Below are positions 54,488-63,089 of a DNA stretch of 64,000 nucleotides, in pieces. The stretch lies in assembly GCF_002879865.1 (NCBI RefSeq), contig NZ_PNXY01000033.1, positions 1-64,000 on the forward strand. The letters run 5' to 3'. The position numbers and the translations under genes were made by a program. Within the stretch, counting starts at the first letter, position 1. Every line of letters begins with the position of its first letter. This stretch comes from Paraburkholderia rhynchosiae (GTDB taxonomy: Bacteria > Pseudomonadota > Gammaproteobacteria > Burkholderiales > Burkholderiaceae). The notes beneath the pieces were generated by a model. It ran no database searches, was not told where the DNA came from, and worked only from the letters and a program-made list of their open reading frames with translations.

Positions 54488-55792
54488 ATGCAAGTTCCCG
54501 CAGACGTTCGCGCAATGATCGAGCGCCGCAAGAAGAATCACACGCTGGAAGCACCGTTCTATACGAGCGAGGATATTTTCGCGCTCGACATGGACGCAAT
54601 CTTCCGGCAACACTGGATCCAGGTCGCGGTGGAACCGGACGTGCCCGAACCGGGCGATTACATCACGGTGGAAGTCGGCCACGATTCCATTCTGATCGTG
54701 CGCGACGACGACATGCAGGTGAGGGCGTTTCACAACGTGTGCCGTCATCGCGGCGCACGCCTGTGCAATACCGACAAGGGTTCACTCGGCAATATCGTGT
54801 GCCCGTATCACAGCTGGACGTATAACCTGAATGGCGACCTGATGTTCGCGGAGCACATGGGCGACCAGTTCGACCGGTGCAAGCACAGCCTGAAGAAAGT
54901 GCACGTCGAGAACCTGGCGGGCCTTATTTTCATTTGCCTCGCCGACAACCCGCCCGCAGACTTTCCCGTGATGCGCGCGGCGATGGAGCCTTACCTGTTG
55001 CCGCACGAACTGGCCGGCTGCAAGATCGCGGCGTCGATCGACATTATCGAGGAAGGCAACTGGAAGCTCACGATGGAGAACAATCGCGAGTGCTATCACT
55101 GCGTCGCGAACCATCCCGAACTGACCATTTCGCTGTACGAATACGGCTTTGGCTATCAACGCAGTCCGGCTAACGAAGAAGGCATGGCCGCTTTCGAAGA
55201 GACGGTTGCGCGCCGCACCGCGCAATGGGAAGCGATGAAGCTGCCGTCGGCGGAAATCGAACGGCTTGCGGATCTCGTGACCGGTTTTCGCACGCAACGT
55301 CTGCCGCTCGATCGCGACGGCGAATCGCAGACGCTCGACGCGAAAGTGGCGTCGAAGAAACTGCTCGGCGGATTCGAGCAGGCCGATCTTGGCGGCCTTT
55401 CTTTCTGGACGCAGCCGAATTCGTGGCATCACTTCATGAGCGATCACATTGTGAGCTTTTCCGTGATTCCGCTTTCCGCGGGCAAGACGCTAGTGCGCAC
55501 GAAATGGCTCGTGCACAAGGACGCGCGTGAAGGCATCGACTACGACGTGAACAATCTCACGGCCGTATGGCGCGCGACCAACGACCAGGACCGCGCGCTC
55601 GTCGAGTACTCGCAACGTGGCGCATCGAGCAGCGCCTACGAGCCGGGTCCCTATTCGCCGTTCACGGAAGGCCTCGTGGAAAAGTTCTGCGAGTGGTACA
55701 TCGGCCGTATTGCGGATTACAGCAATGCGCCGGAAACGCACGATGCCACGCCGGCCACGCACGGCGAAAAAGTCGTGTCCTTCATGCGCTGA
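54488..55792 (+). CDS. gbcA: Glycine betaine demethylase, Rieske oxygenase subunit
   Basis: A 434-residue Rieske non-haem iron oxygenase that removes one methyl group from glycine betaine to give dimethylglycine and formaldehyde. The Rieske cluster uses CRHRGARLC and, 17 residues after its His, CPYHSW. The mononuclear iron site is in MENNRECYHCVANHPELT with two His, plus a later Asp. The start is ATG 54488. It forms a two-component enzyme with gbcB, 33 nt downstream. Confidence 0.95.
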   Translation: MQVPADVRAMIERRKKNHTLEAPFYTSEDIFALDMDAIFRQHWIQVAVEPDVPEPGDYITVEVGHDSILIVRDDDMQVRAFHNVCRHRGARLCNTDKGSLGNIVCPYHSWTYNLNGDLMFAEHMGDQFDRCKHSLKKVHVENLAGLIFICLADNPPADFPVMRAAMEPYLLPHELAGCKIAASIDIIEEGNWKLTMENNRECYHCVANHPELTISLYEYGFGYQRSPANEEGMAAFEETVARRTAQWEAMKLPSAEIERLADLVTGFRTQRLPLDRDGESQTLDAKVASKKLLGGFEQADLGGLSFWTQPNSWHHFMSDHIVSFSVIPLSAGKTLVRTKWLVHKDAREGIDYDVNNLTAVWRATNDQDRALVEYSQRGASSSAYEPGPYSPFTEGLVEKFCEWYIGRIADYSNAPETHDATPATHGEKVVSFMR

Positions 55793-55825
55793 GCGCACGA
55801 GCGCAACCAGGAGCGGGAGAAAACA

Positions 55826-57103
55826 ATGATGCGCGATCAGGCGACGTTTCAACTCGGCGCCGAGCCGGTCTCGGAGTATGCAACAAGCCGTGTTACGCAG
55901 CCGCGCTTCTGGGACACGTTGCCCGCGCGGTGGAACAGCGATGTCGACGACACGCTGGTGTGTTGCCACGTCCGTCAGGAAACGCATGACGTGAAGAGCT
56001 TTTTCTTCCGCGCGCCGTCCGAACGGGTCTTCGTGTTCGAGCCTGGGCAGTTCATCACGCTCGAACTCGAGATTGACGGCGAATCGATCAACCGCTGCTA
56101 TACGATTTCGTCGCCGCCTACGCGTCCGCACACCATCTCCATTACGGTGAAGCGTGTGCCGGGCGGCAAGGTGTCGAACTGGCTACACGACAATCTGCAA
56201 GCAGGCGGGGAAGTTCGCGTACTCGGACCCGCGGGCGAGTTTACGTGCGCCCGTCATCCGGCCCGGAAGTTTCTGTTTCTATCGGCGGGTTCGGGCGTTA
56301 CACCGTTGATGTCGATGAGCCGCGCACATCACGAGCTCGGCGAGGACAGCGACATTGTTTTCGTGCACAGCGCCCGCACGCCGGACGACATTATCTTCGC
56401 GCGAGAGCTGGATCTGATCGCGTCGAATCAAACGCAGTTCCGTACCGCATTTGTTTGCGAGCGGCTCGGCGCACGCCGGAATTGGCCAGGCGTGACAGGC
56501 TTTCTGACTTTGCCGCTGCTGAAGCTGATCGCGCCGGACTTTCTGGAGCGTGAGATTTTCACCTGCGGGCCGGCGCCGTATATGCAGGCGGTGCGCAAGC
56601 TGCTGGACGAGGGCGGTTTCGATCGCAGCCATTATCACGAGGAAAGCTTCTCGTTCGAAACGGTCAGCGAGGTCGCGGCACAATTGACGACGACGCATGT
56701 GGCGAACGTGATGCAGGCTTCGCCAGAACCCGTGACGGTGGAAAGCTTTGGGCAGGCGCGGGAAGAAGCGCCGGGCTTCGAGCCCGCTTCTATTCCGGAT
56801 TCCATTCTTTCCGCCGCTCCTGCTACGACCGAAACGGAAACGCGCTACAAGGTCAGCTTCACGAAAAGCAATCGCGAGATCGAATGCGGCAGCGGCCAGC
56901 ATGTGCTGGACGCCGCGAAGAAAGCGGGCGTACGTCTGCCTGCATCGTGCACGCAAGGCATGTGCGGAACGTGCAAGGTGAAGCTCGTATCCGGTGAAGT
57001 CGCGATGAAACACGCGGGCGGCATTCGTCAGCGCGAGATCGACCAAGGCATGGTGCTGCTCTGTTGCAGCAAGCCGCTGACCGATCTCGTGGTCGAGAAG
57101 TGA
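55826..57103 (+). CDS. gbcB: Glycine betaine demethylase, reductase subunit
   Basis: A 425-residue ferredoxin-NADPH reductase type protein. The flavin domain has RCYTISSPPTRP, the nucleotide domain has FLSAGSGVTPLMSM and FTCGPAPYM, and the C-terminal plant-type 2Fe-2S domain has CTQGMCGTCKVKL with a later Cys (LCCSK). It passes electrons from NAD(P)H to GbcA. The start is ATG 55826, following AGGAGCGGGAG. It is co-directional with gbcA. Confidence 0.95.
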   Translation: MMRDQATFQLGAEPVSEYATSRVTQPRFWDTLPARWNSDVDDTLVCCHVRQETHDVKSFFFRAPSERVFVFEPGQFITLELEIDGESINRCYTISSPPTRPHTISITVKRVPGGKVSNWLHDNLQAGGEVRVLGPAGEFTCARHPARKFLFLSAGSGVTPLMSMSRAHHELGEDSDIVFVHSARTPDDIIFARELDLIASNQTQFRTAFVCERLGARRNWPGVTGFLTLPLLKLIAPDFLEREIFTCGPAPYMQAVRKLLDEGGFDRSHYHEESFSFETVSEVAAQLTTTHVANVMQASPEPVTVESFGQAREEAPGFEPASIPDSILSAAPATTETETRYKVSFTKSNREIECGSGQHVLDAAKKAGVRLPASCTQGMCGTCKVKLVSGEVAMKHAGGIRQREIDQGMVLLCCSKPLTDLVVEK

Positions 57104-57170
57104 GCATCGCGAAAGTTTCGATTGATGGGCGTCGATAAGTCGTACGAGAAGTACGCCCGCCAGGTTGCCG

Positions 57171-57199
57171 ATGGTCGCATGTGGACAACTGCATGTCGC
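57171..57199 (+). promoter_or_regulatory. Candidate GbdR site upstream of the betaine-binding protein
   Basis: ATGGTCGC (57171-57178) and ATGTCGC (57193-57199), with GTCGC elements exactly 21 bp apart. It lies about 82 nt before the gene at 57281. Confidence 0.55.
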
Positions 57200-57280
57200 A
57201 AAACAACGTTACCTGGCAATTCTGGCTGGCGATTCTAAATGCTCATTGGGTTGTATGTGGAAGGCGAACGGGAGAAGGCG

Positions 57281-58138
57281 ATGAGACTGATCAGAAAGAT
57301 ACTGGTGTTGAGCACCCTGAGCGCGGCGCTGGCGGCAAGCAGCGTGAGCGTTTCGGCGGATACGAAGCCGACCATCAAGATCGGCTACGTGGAAGGCTGG
57401 GACGATAGCGTCGCAACGTCCAACGTGGCCGCGCGCGTGATCGAAAAGCGCCTCGGCTATCAGGTGCAACTCGTGCCGGTCGCGGCCGGCGTGATGTGGC
57501 AAGGCGTGGCGCGCGGCGATCTCGACGCGACGCTGTCAGCGTGGCTGCCGGTCACGCACGGTGCGTACTGGAATAACTTCAAGGACAAGGTGGTCGACCT
57601 CGGCCCGAACTTTAACGACGCGAAGATCGGCCTGATTGTCCCCGACAATCTCGACGTGAAAACGGTGGGCGACCTCGAAGCGAAGAAGGCGGAATTCGGT
57701 TCGCGCATCGTCGGTATCGACGCCGGTGCGGGCGTGATGCAGAAAACCAGCGAAGCCATCAAGGCATACGGACTCGACTATAAGCTGATGCCGAGTTCGG
57801 GCAGCGCGATGACCGCGGAACTGGCGCGTTCGGAAGCGGCGAGCAAGCCGATTATCGTGACCGGCTGGAAGCCGCACTGGATGTTCGCGAAGTACAAGCT
57901 GAAATTCCTTGAAGATCCGAAGAAGGTGTTCGGTGAAGCCGAGCATGTGGACAGCGTGGTGAATCCGGAGCTGGAAAAGAAGGCGCCGCCGGTTGTCGCG
58001 TTCCTCAAGAAATTTCAGTGGAAACCGGGCGAGATCGACAGCGTGATGCTCGCGACGCAAAACGGCGAGAAGCCGACTGCGGCCGCCGATGCATGGATCG
58101 GCGCACATAGCGATCGCGTGGATAGCTGGGTGAAGTAA
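57281..58138 (+). CDS. Glycine betaine/choline-type ABC transporter substrate-binding protein
   Basis: A 285-residue periplasmic binding protein of the OpuAC/ProX type. It has a signal peptide (LVLSTLSAALAASSVSVSA) and aromatic ligand-cage positions in GYVEGWDDSVATSN, VMWQGVARGDLDATLSAW and TGWKPHWMFAKYK. ATG 57281 has GGGAGAAGGCG upstream. No permease or ATPase gene is next to it, so it must work with a transporter encoded elsewhere, as CaiX and CbcX-type proteins do in Pseudomonas. The ligand may be betaine, carnitine or choline. Confidence 0.88.
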   Translation: MRLIRKILVLSTLSAALAASSVSVSADTKPTIKIGYVEGWDDSVATSNVAARVIEKRLGYQVQLVPVAAGVMWQGVARGDLDATLSAWLPVTHGAYWNNFKDKVVDLGPNFNDAKIGLIVPDNLDVKTVGDLEAKKAEFGSRIVGIDAGAGVMQKTSEAIKAYGLDYKLMPSSGSAMTAELARSEAASKPIIVTGWKPHWMFAKYKLKFLEDPKKVFGEAEHVDSVVNPELEKKAPPVVAFLKKFQWKPGEIDSVMLATQNGEKPTAAADAWIGAHSDRVDSWVK

Positions 58139-58168
58139 TTCGCTTTGGCTGCTGTACGACGATGCAAG

Positions 58169-58195
58169 GAAACGCCGCTTTTCAAGCGGCGTTTC
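58169..58195. terminator. Bidirectional terminator between binding-protein gene and purU
   Basis: Stem GAAACGCCGCTT and its complement with loop TTC. T-rich sequence follows on the plus strand. It separates convergent genes. Confidence 0.88.
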
Positions 58196-58217
58196 TGTTT
58201 CCGCCTTCGTTTTCTAT

Positions 58218-59093
58218 TTATTGCAGCACGACGGTTCTATCGCCGTTGATAAACACGCGCCGCTCGATAAATGCCTTCACTGCGCGAGCGAGCGTAATGC
58301 ATTCGACGTCGCGTCCCGTGGCGAGCAAGCGCTCCGGGCTGTACGAATGATCGACACGCTCCACAACCTGCTCGATGATCGGACCTTCGTCGAGATCGTC
58401 GGTCACGAAGTGCGCCGTTGCGCCGATCAGTTTGACCCCGCGCGCATGCGCCTGGTGATACGGCTTAGCGCCCTTGAAGCCGGGCAGAAACGAATGATGA
58501 ATGTTGATCGCGCGCGCGGCGAGCGCACGGCTCGTTTCGCCGGAAAGAATCTGCATATAGCGCGCGAGAATCATCAATTCCGCGCCGGATGTCTCGAACA
58601 GATCGAGCAAACGCGCTTCCTGCTGCGGCTTCGTATCCGCACTGATCGGCAGATGATGAAACGGCAATCCATGTTGCTGGGCCAACGGTTCGAAATCGCG
58701 ATGATTAGAACCGATGCCGACAATGTCCATTTTCAATTCACCCATTCGCCAGCGAAATAGCAGATCCGCGAGACAGTGCTCGAGTTTCGACACCATGATG
58801 AGGACCTTGGGGCGAGTGGCGACATCGTGCATTGCCCACGTCATACGAAAGCGCTCGGCGATGGATTCAAATTCGCGTTTGAGCGCCGCGATATTTAGCG
58901 TCTCGTTGCTGTTCACGCCATGAAAAACGCAGCGCACGAAAAAGCGTTCGCTGAGGTCGTCGTCGAAAACGGTGAGTTCGTCGATATAGCAATGATGCCG
59001 GTCGAGAAAGCCGACAACGGCGGCAACCTGGCCCGCGGCGCTCGGACACGCAACGGTGAGAACCAGTTGATCAGGACGGGAATCGGCAGACAT
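58218..59093 (-). CDS. purU: Formyltetrahydrofolate deformylase
   Basis: A 291-residue PurU. The N-terminal ACT-like domain is LVLTVACPSAAGQVAAVVGF. The formyltransferase-fold domain has VLIMVSKLEHCLADLLFRW and the catalytic segment NIHHSFLPGFKGAKPYHQA with a later ATAHFVTDDLDEGPII. It hydrolyses 10-formyl-tetrahydrofolate to formate and tetrahydrofolate. In betaine users this balances the one-carbon pool loaded by demethylation. The start is ATG 59093 with TGGAGAGCGC upstream; a longer frame lacks homology. Confidence 0.95.
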   Translation of the reverse strand: MSADSRPDQLVLTVACPSAAGQVAAVVGFLDRHHCYIDELTVFDDDLSERFFVRCVFHGVNSNETLNIAALKREFESIAERFRMTWAMHDVATRPKVLIMVSKLEHCLADLLFRWRMGELKMDIVGIGSNHRDFEPLAQQHGLPFHHLPISADTKPQQEARLLDLFETSGAELMILARYMQILSGETSRALAARAINIHHSFLPGFKGAKPYHQAHARGVKLIGATAHFVTDDLDEGPIIEQVVERVDHSYSPERLLATGRDVECITLARAVKAFIERRVFINGDRTVVLQ

Positions 59094-59220
59094 GCGCTCT
59101 CCACATAGACGAAAAGGGCGACGCCGCGGGGCGCGGCATGCATCCTCGCAGTAGAGCAAATTCATGAGCGGCGCGGATAGAAGCGAATCGCCGTCGCGCT
59201 GGAACGGGAACGTCAGGTGC

Positions 59221-60135
59221 TCATTCGGCGTCGAGCCCGCATTCGCCGAGCAGCCATTGGCGGAAAGCGTCGACTGCCGGCGTGGCCGCACGCTGCGTAA
59301 CCAGCATGTAGCCGCGCTCTGTCACCACGGGTGCATCGAACAGTTCGACAAGCTGCCCGGTAGCGAGTAATTCGTCGACGAGCGGCGCCCAGCCAAGCGC
59401 CACACCCTGGCCCATGATTGCCGCGTGAGCGACGAGCGTAAAGCTATTGAAGGTGATGCCCCGATGCGCGGCGGCCGCAACAAGACTGTGTGCCGCGAAC
59501 CAGTCGGCCCATGAGAGCCAGCGCGCCGGTTGCGTCGGTTCGAGATGCAGAAGCGGCAGGGCAAGCAGTTCGGACGGCGAGCGCAACGGCGGATGCGCTG
59601 CAAGAAACGCGGGACTGCACACTGGCGTGACGCGCTCCGGAAACAGTTTGACCACGCTGCGCGCGTTCCAGTCCGCATGTTCGTCGCCGAAGGCGATCGC
59701 CACGTCCGCTTGATCGTGCGAAGGATCGAACACGCTTTGCGACGTGATGATCTTCACATCGACATCGGGCATCAGCGCCTTGAATTGCGAAAGCCGCGGC
59801 ATCAGCCAATAGGTGGCGAAGCCGAAATCGGTGGACAGCGTAAGCGTTTGCGGCGTGCGCCGCGCGCGGATTTCCGTGGTGGCAAGGCGGATAGTGTCGA
59901 GCGCATGACGTACCGCTTCGAAGAGCCGCTCGCCGTCTTCGGTGAGCCTGACGCCGCGGTGACCGCGCTCGAAGAGCGGAGCGCCCAGCGTTTCTTCGAG
60001 CTGCACGATGCGCTGGCTCACTGCCGGCTGCGTGGAGCCCAGTTCGCGCGCGGCCGCGGTAAAGCTCGCCAGACGCGCGGCGGATTCGAACATCGTCAAT
60101 GCCTGCATTGGCGGCAAGCGATCCTGCCTCGACAT
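59221..60135 (-). CDS. LysR-family regulator, choline-sulfate utilisation type
   Basis: A 304-residue LysR protein with N-terminal helix-turn-helix (LASFTAAARELGSTQPAVSQRI) and substrate-binding domain. It is divergent from betC, the usual place of the choline-sulfate utilisation regulator. The DNA-binding start MSRQDRLPPMQALTMFESAAR is typical of that subgroup. The start is ATG 60135, with AGGGGGCG upstream. It probably activates betC and choX. Confidence 0.9.
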   Translation of the reverse strand: MSRQDRLPPMQALTMFESAARLASFTAAARELGSTQPAVSQRIVQLEETLGAPLFERGHRGVRLTEDGERLFEAVRHALDTIRLATTEIRARRTPQTLTLSTDFGFATYWLMPRLSQFKALMPDVDVKIITSQSVFDPSHDQADVAIAFGDEHADWNARSVVKLFPERVTPVCSPAFLAAHPPLRSPSELLALPLLHLEPTQPARWLSWADWFAAHSLVAAAAHRGITFNSFTLVAHAAIMGQGVALGWAPLVDELLATGQLVELFDAPVVTERGYMLVTQRAATPAVDAFRQWLLGECGLDAE

Positions 60136-60161
60136 AACGCCCCCTTATAGGCACATAACGA

Positions 60162-60196
60162 ATTGCCGTCTTCACAGCCCCGAATTGACCGGCAAT
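60162..60196. promoter_or_regulatory. Candidate LysR-type operator between the regulator and betC
   Basis: ATTGCCG (60162-60168) and CGGCAAT (60190-60196) form an inverted repeat with 21-nt spacing, centred in the 155-nt divergent gap. CGAATTG stands near both arms. Regulator binding is inferred. Confidence 0.5.
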
Positions 60197-60290
60197 AGTG
60201 ATGTTCATGCCGGGCGCGGCCCGCGAACTTCTCTTGCGGTTGCACCGGCACTTGCACTGACACTCATGATTTTATTCGAGGCGCGCTCCA

Positions 60291-61829
60291 ATGCTTGACA
60301 GCAAAAAGAATATTCTCGTTCTGATGGCCGACCAGATGACTCCGTTCGCGCTCGCCGCATATGGACATCCGCTTACTAGAACACCCAACCTCGACCGCCT
60401 CGCGAAGCAGGGCGTAGTATTCGATTCGGCGTATTGCGCGAGCCCGCTGTGTGCGCCGTCGCGCTTTTCTTTTCTGTCGGGCAAGCTGCCGTCCGCAATC
60501 GGCGCGTACGACAATGCAGCGGAATTTCCGTCGCAAACGCTGACGTTTGCGCACTACCTCCGCGCAGAAGGATATCGCACGATTCTGTCCGGCAAAATGC
60601 ATTTCTGCGGCGCCGATCAATTGCATGGCTTTGAAGAGCGCCTTACAACTGACATTTACCCAGCCGACTTCGGCTGGACTCCGAACTGGGACGATTTCGA
60701 AGCGCGCCCCACGTGGTATCACAACATGAGTTCCGTCATCGACGCGGGCCCGTGCGTGCGCACGAATCAGCTCGATTTCGACGATGAAGTCACGTTCACC
60801 ACGCGCCAGAAGCTCTTCGATATTGCGCGCGAACGTCATGCCGGAAAGGATGCCAGGCCGTTCTGCATGGTTGCCTCGTTGACGCATCCGCACGATCCGT
60901 ACGCGATTCCGCAAAAGTACTGGGACATGTATCGCGACGAAGACATCGATATGCCCGTGCATCGCGGTTCATTCGATGAAGCCGAACCTCATTCGAAGCG
61001 CTTGCGTCACGTTTGCGAAACCGACCGCACGCCGCCCACCGATCAACAGATTCGCAACGCACGTCGTGCTTATTATGGCGCGATCGCCTACGTCGACGAT
61101 CAGTTTGGCGCGATCCTCGAAGCGCTCGAACAGTCGGGACTCGCCAAAGACACGATTATTGTGGTGACCTCCGATCATGGCGAGATGCTTGGCGAGCGGG
61201 GCCTCTGGTACAAGATGACCTTCTTTGAAGGCGGTTGCCGCGTGCCGCTGATCGTGCATGCGCCGCAGCAATTCGACGCGCACCGGGTACGGGCTTCGGT
61301 ATCACATCTCGATCTGCTGCCTACGCTGGTCGAATTGGCGCGCGGCGAACAACCGGCGGCATGGCCCGATTCACTGGATGGGCAGACTCTGGTGCCGCAT
61401 TTGCTGGGAGAGCAGGGCGGTCATGACGAGGCGATTGGCGAGTACCTTGCTGAAGGTGCTATCGCGCCGATCGTGATGCTGCGGCGTGGGCGCTTCAAGT
61501 TCATTCACACACCGGTCGATCCCGACCAGCTCTACGACGTCGAAGCGGACCCGCTGGAGCGCGTGAACCTTGCGGCACTAGCGCAATACGCCGCCCAGGT
61601 CGATGCGTTGCGCAAGGAGATCGCCGACCGCTGGGACCTCGCCTCGCTGCACAAAGAAGTCCTGCAAAGCCAGCGGCGGCGCCGTTTCCATTTTGCCGCG
61701 ACCACGCAAGGCACCATTGCTTCGTGGGACTGGCAGCCGTCGGTCGATGCAAGTCAGCGCTATATGCGCAATCACATCGACCTCAATACGCTGGAAGCGA
61801 TGGCGCGCTTTCCTGCTGTCGCGCATTGA
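60291..61829 (+). CDS. betC: Choline-sulfatase
   Basis: A 512-residue type I sulfatase that releases choline from choline-O-sulfate. The active-site signature SPLCAPSRFSFLSGKL contains the Cys converted to formylglycine (CxPSR). Other motifs are LMADQMTPFALAAYGHP, VVTSDHGEMLGERGLWYKM and the C-terminal DWQPSVDASQRYMRNH typical of BetC. No signal peptide, so it is cytoplasmic. The start is ATG 60291. It is divergent from the LysR gene and precedes choX by 41 nt. Confidence 0.95.
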   Translation: MLDSKKNILVLMADQMTPFALAAYGHPLTRTPNLDRLAKQGVVFDSAYCASPLCAPSRFSFLSGKLPSAIGAYDNAAEFPSQTLTFAHYLRAEGYRTILSGKMHFCGADQLHGFEERLTTDIYPADFGWTPNWDDFEARPTWYHNMSSVIDAGPCVRTNQLDFDDEVTFTTRQKLFDIARERHAGKDARPFCMVASLTHPHDPYAIPQKYWDMYRDEDIDMPVHRGSFDEAEPHSKRLRHVCETDRTPPTDQQIRNARRAYYGAIAYVDDQFGAILEALEQSGLAKDTIIVVTSDHGEMLGERGLWYKMTFFEGGCRVPLIVHAPQQFDAHRVRASVSHLDLLPTLVELARGEQPAAWPDSLDGQTLVPHLLGEQGGHDEAIGEYLAEGAIAPIVMLRRGRFKFIHTPVDPDQLYDVEADPLERVNLAALAQYAAQVDALRKEIADRWDLASLHKEVLQSQRRRRFHFAATTQGTIASWDWQPSVDASQRYMRNHIDLNTLEAMARFPAVAH

Positions 61830-61870
61830 TCGATTGAAGCAAACCTATTCCCCACCAACAGGAAGCCGCG

Positions 61871-62821
61871 ATGATGAACACGCTATTTAAACAGGCGATA
61901 ACCGGCGTTGCGCTGCTATGCGCGACCGGTTTTGCTTCGGCCGCCGAGCCGCAATCGTGCACGCAGGTCAACATGGCGGGGCCGGGCTGGACCGACATCG
62001 ACGCAACTAATGCAATGACAGGCGTCGTTCTGAAGGCACTCGGGTATAAACAGAAGGTGGCGAACCTGTCGGTGCCGATTACGTACCAAGGTCTGAAAAA
62101 AGGGCAAATCGACGTCTTTCTCGGCAACTGGATGCCTGCCCAGGCGCCGGTCGTCAAGTCGTTCGAAGAAGAGAAGTCGATCGAGGTCATGCATCCGAAT
62201 CTGAGCAACGCGAAGTTCACGCTCGCCGTGCCTGACTACGTGGCCGCCGCCGGCGTCCATTCTTTCGCAGACCTTGCAAAGAACGCCGACAAGTTCGACA
62301 GCAGGATCTACGGCATCGAGCCCGGCGCACCGGCTAATCAGAACATCAAGAAGATGGTTGATGACAAGGCATTTGGGCTCGACAGCTGGAAGGTAGTGGA
62401 ATCGAGCGAGACGGGCATGCTCACGCAAGTCGAGCGCGCGGTGCGCGAGAAGAAATGGATCGTGTTTCTCGCCTGGGAGCCGCATGTGATGAACACGAAA
62501 TTCAAGCTCACTTATCTCGACGGAGGCGATAAGTACTTCGGCCCGAACTATGGCGGTGCCACCGTCAACACGGTCGCGCGCAGCGGCTACGCGCAGCAAT
62601 GCCCGAACGTGGGGCGCCTTTTCAAGCAGCTTACATTCAACGTCGATCTGGAAAACGGTGTGATTACCGAGGTACTCGAAAAGAAAACCGGTGTCGATGC
62701 AGCAGCGACAGAAGCGCTCAAGCGTCATCCCGAGTTGCTCAAATCATGGCTCGATGGCGTGAACACCGCGAGCGGCGCAAATGGTTTGCAAGCCGTTCAG
62801 ACGGCGCTCGGCGTGAAGTAA
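61871..62821 (+). CDS. choX: Choline ABC transporter substrate-binding protein
   Basis: A 316-residue periplasmic protein with a signal peptide (ITGVALLCATGFASAA). Ligand-cage aromatic residues lie in NMAGPGWTDIDATNAM, VFLGNWMPAQAPV, GPNYGGA and LAWEPHVMN, matching ChoX. Cys residues near the N-terminus and in QQCPNVGRL probably form a disulphide. The start is ATG 61871 with AACAGGAAGCC upstream. It is co-transcribed with betC. Transporter membrane and ATPase subunits are not in the window. Confidence 0.92.
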   Translation: MMNTLFKQAITGVALLCATGFASAAEPQSCTQVNMAGPGWTDIDATNAMTGVVLKALGYKQKVANLSVPITYQGLKKGQIDVFLGNWMPAQAPVVKSFEEEKSIEVMHPNLSNAKFTLAVPDYVAAAGVHSFADLAKNADKFDSRIYGIEPGAPANQNIKKMVDDKAFGLDSWKVVESSETGMLTQVERAVREKKWIVFLAWEPHVMNTKFKLTYLDGGDKYFGPNYGGATVNTVARSGYAQQCPNVGRLFKQLTFNVDLENGVITEVLEKKTGVDAAATEALKRHPELLKSWLDGVNTASGANGLQAVQTALGVK

Positions 62822-62841
62822 CGGAGGCAATGGTAATCGCG

Positions 62842-62869
62842 AGGTCGCGAGGCGACAGATTCATGTCGC
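62842..62869 (+). promoter_or_regulatory. Candidate GbdR site upstream of the porin gene
   Basis: AGGTCGC (62842-62848) and ATGTCGC (62863-62869), with GTCGC 21 bp apart, as upstream of 57281. It lies about 220 nt before the porin ATG. Confidence 0.5.
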
Positions 62870-62921
62870 ATCCAATCGATTCATCGTAAATCTGGACCCG
62901 TATTCTTGACTCGTCGTTGAA

Positions 62922-62962
62922 GGCCTGGTGGGACTTACATGCTTATCAAATAGCACCAGGCC
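62922..62962. repeat. Inverted repeat with 23-nt loop upstream of the porin
   Basis: GGCCTGGTG (62922-62930) and CACCAGGCC (62954-62962) are perfect complements. There is no T-tract. It may be a processing or regulatory hairpin in the porin leader, or a weak terminator for choX. Confidence 0.55.
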
Positions 62963-63089
62963 CTATCGATCGGTCTCAGCCGGTTTCGAACTGCCCGTCA
63001 TGCGAGAAATGCTGCGCGCCGATCAATAGCGCGTAGCAGGGATCGCTTTATCCAACGAATTGCGCAGGCACAGAGCAGGGGAGAATTAG

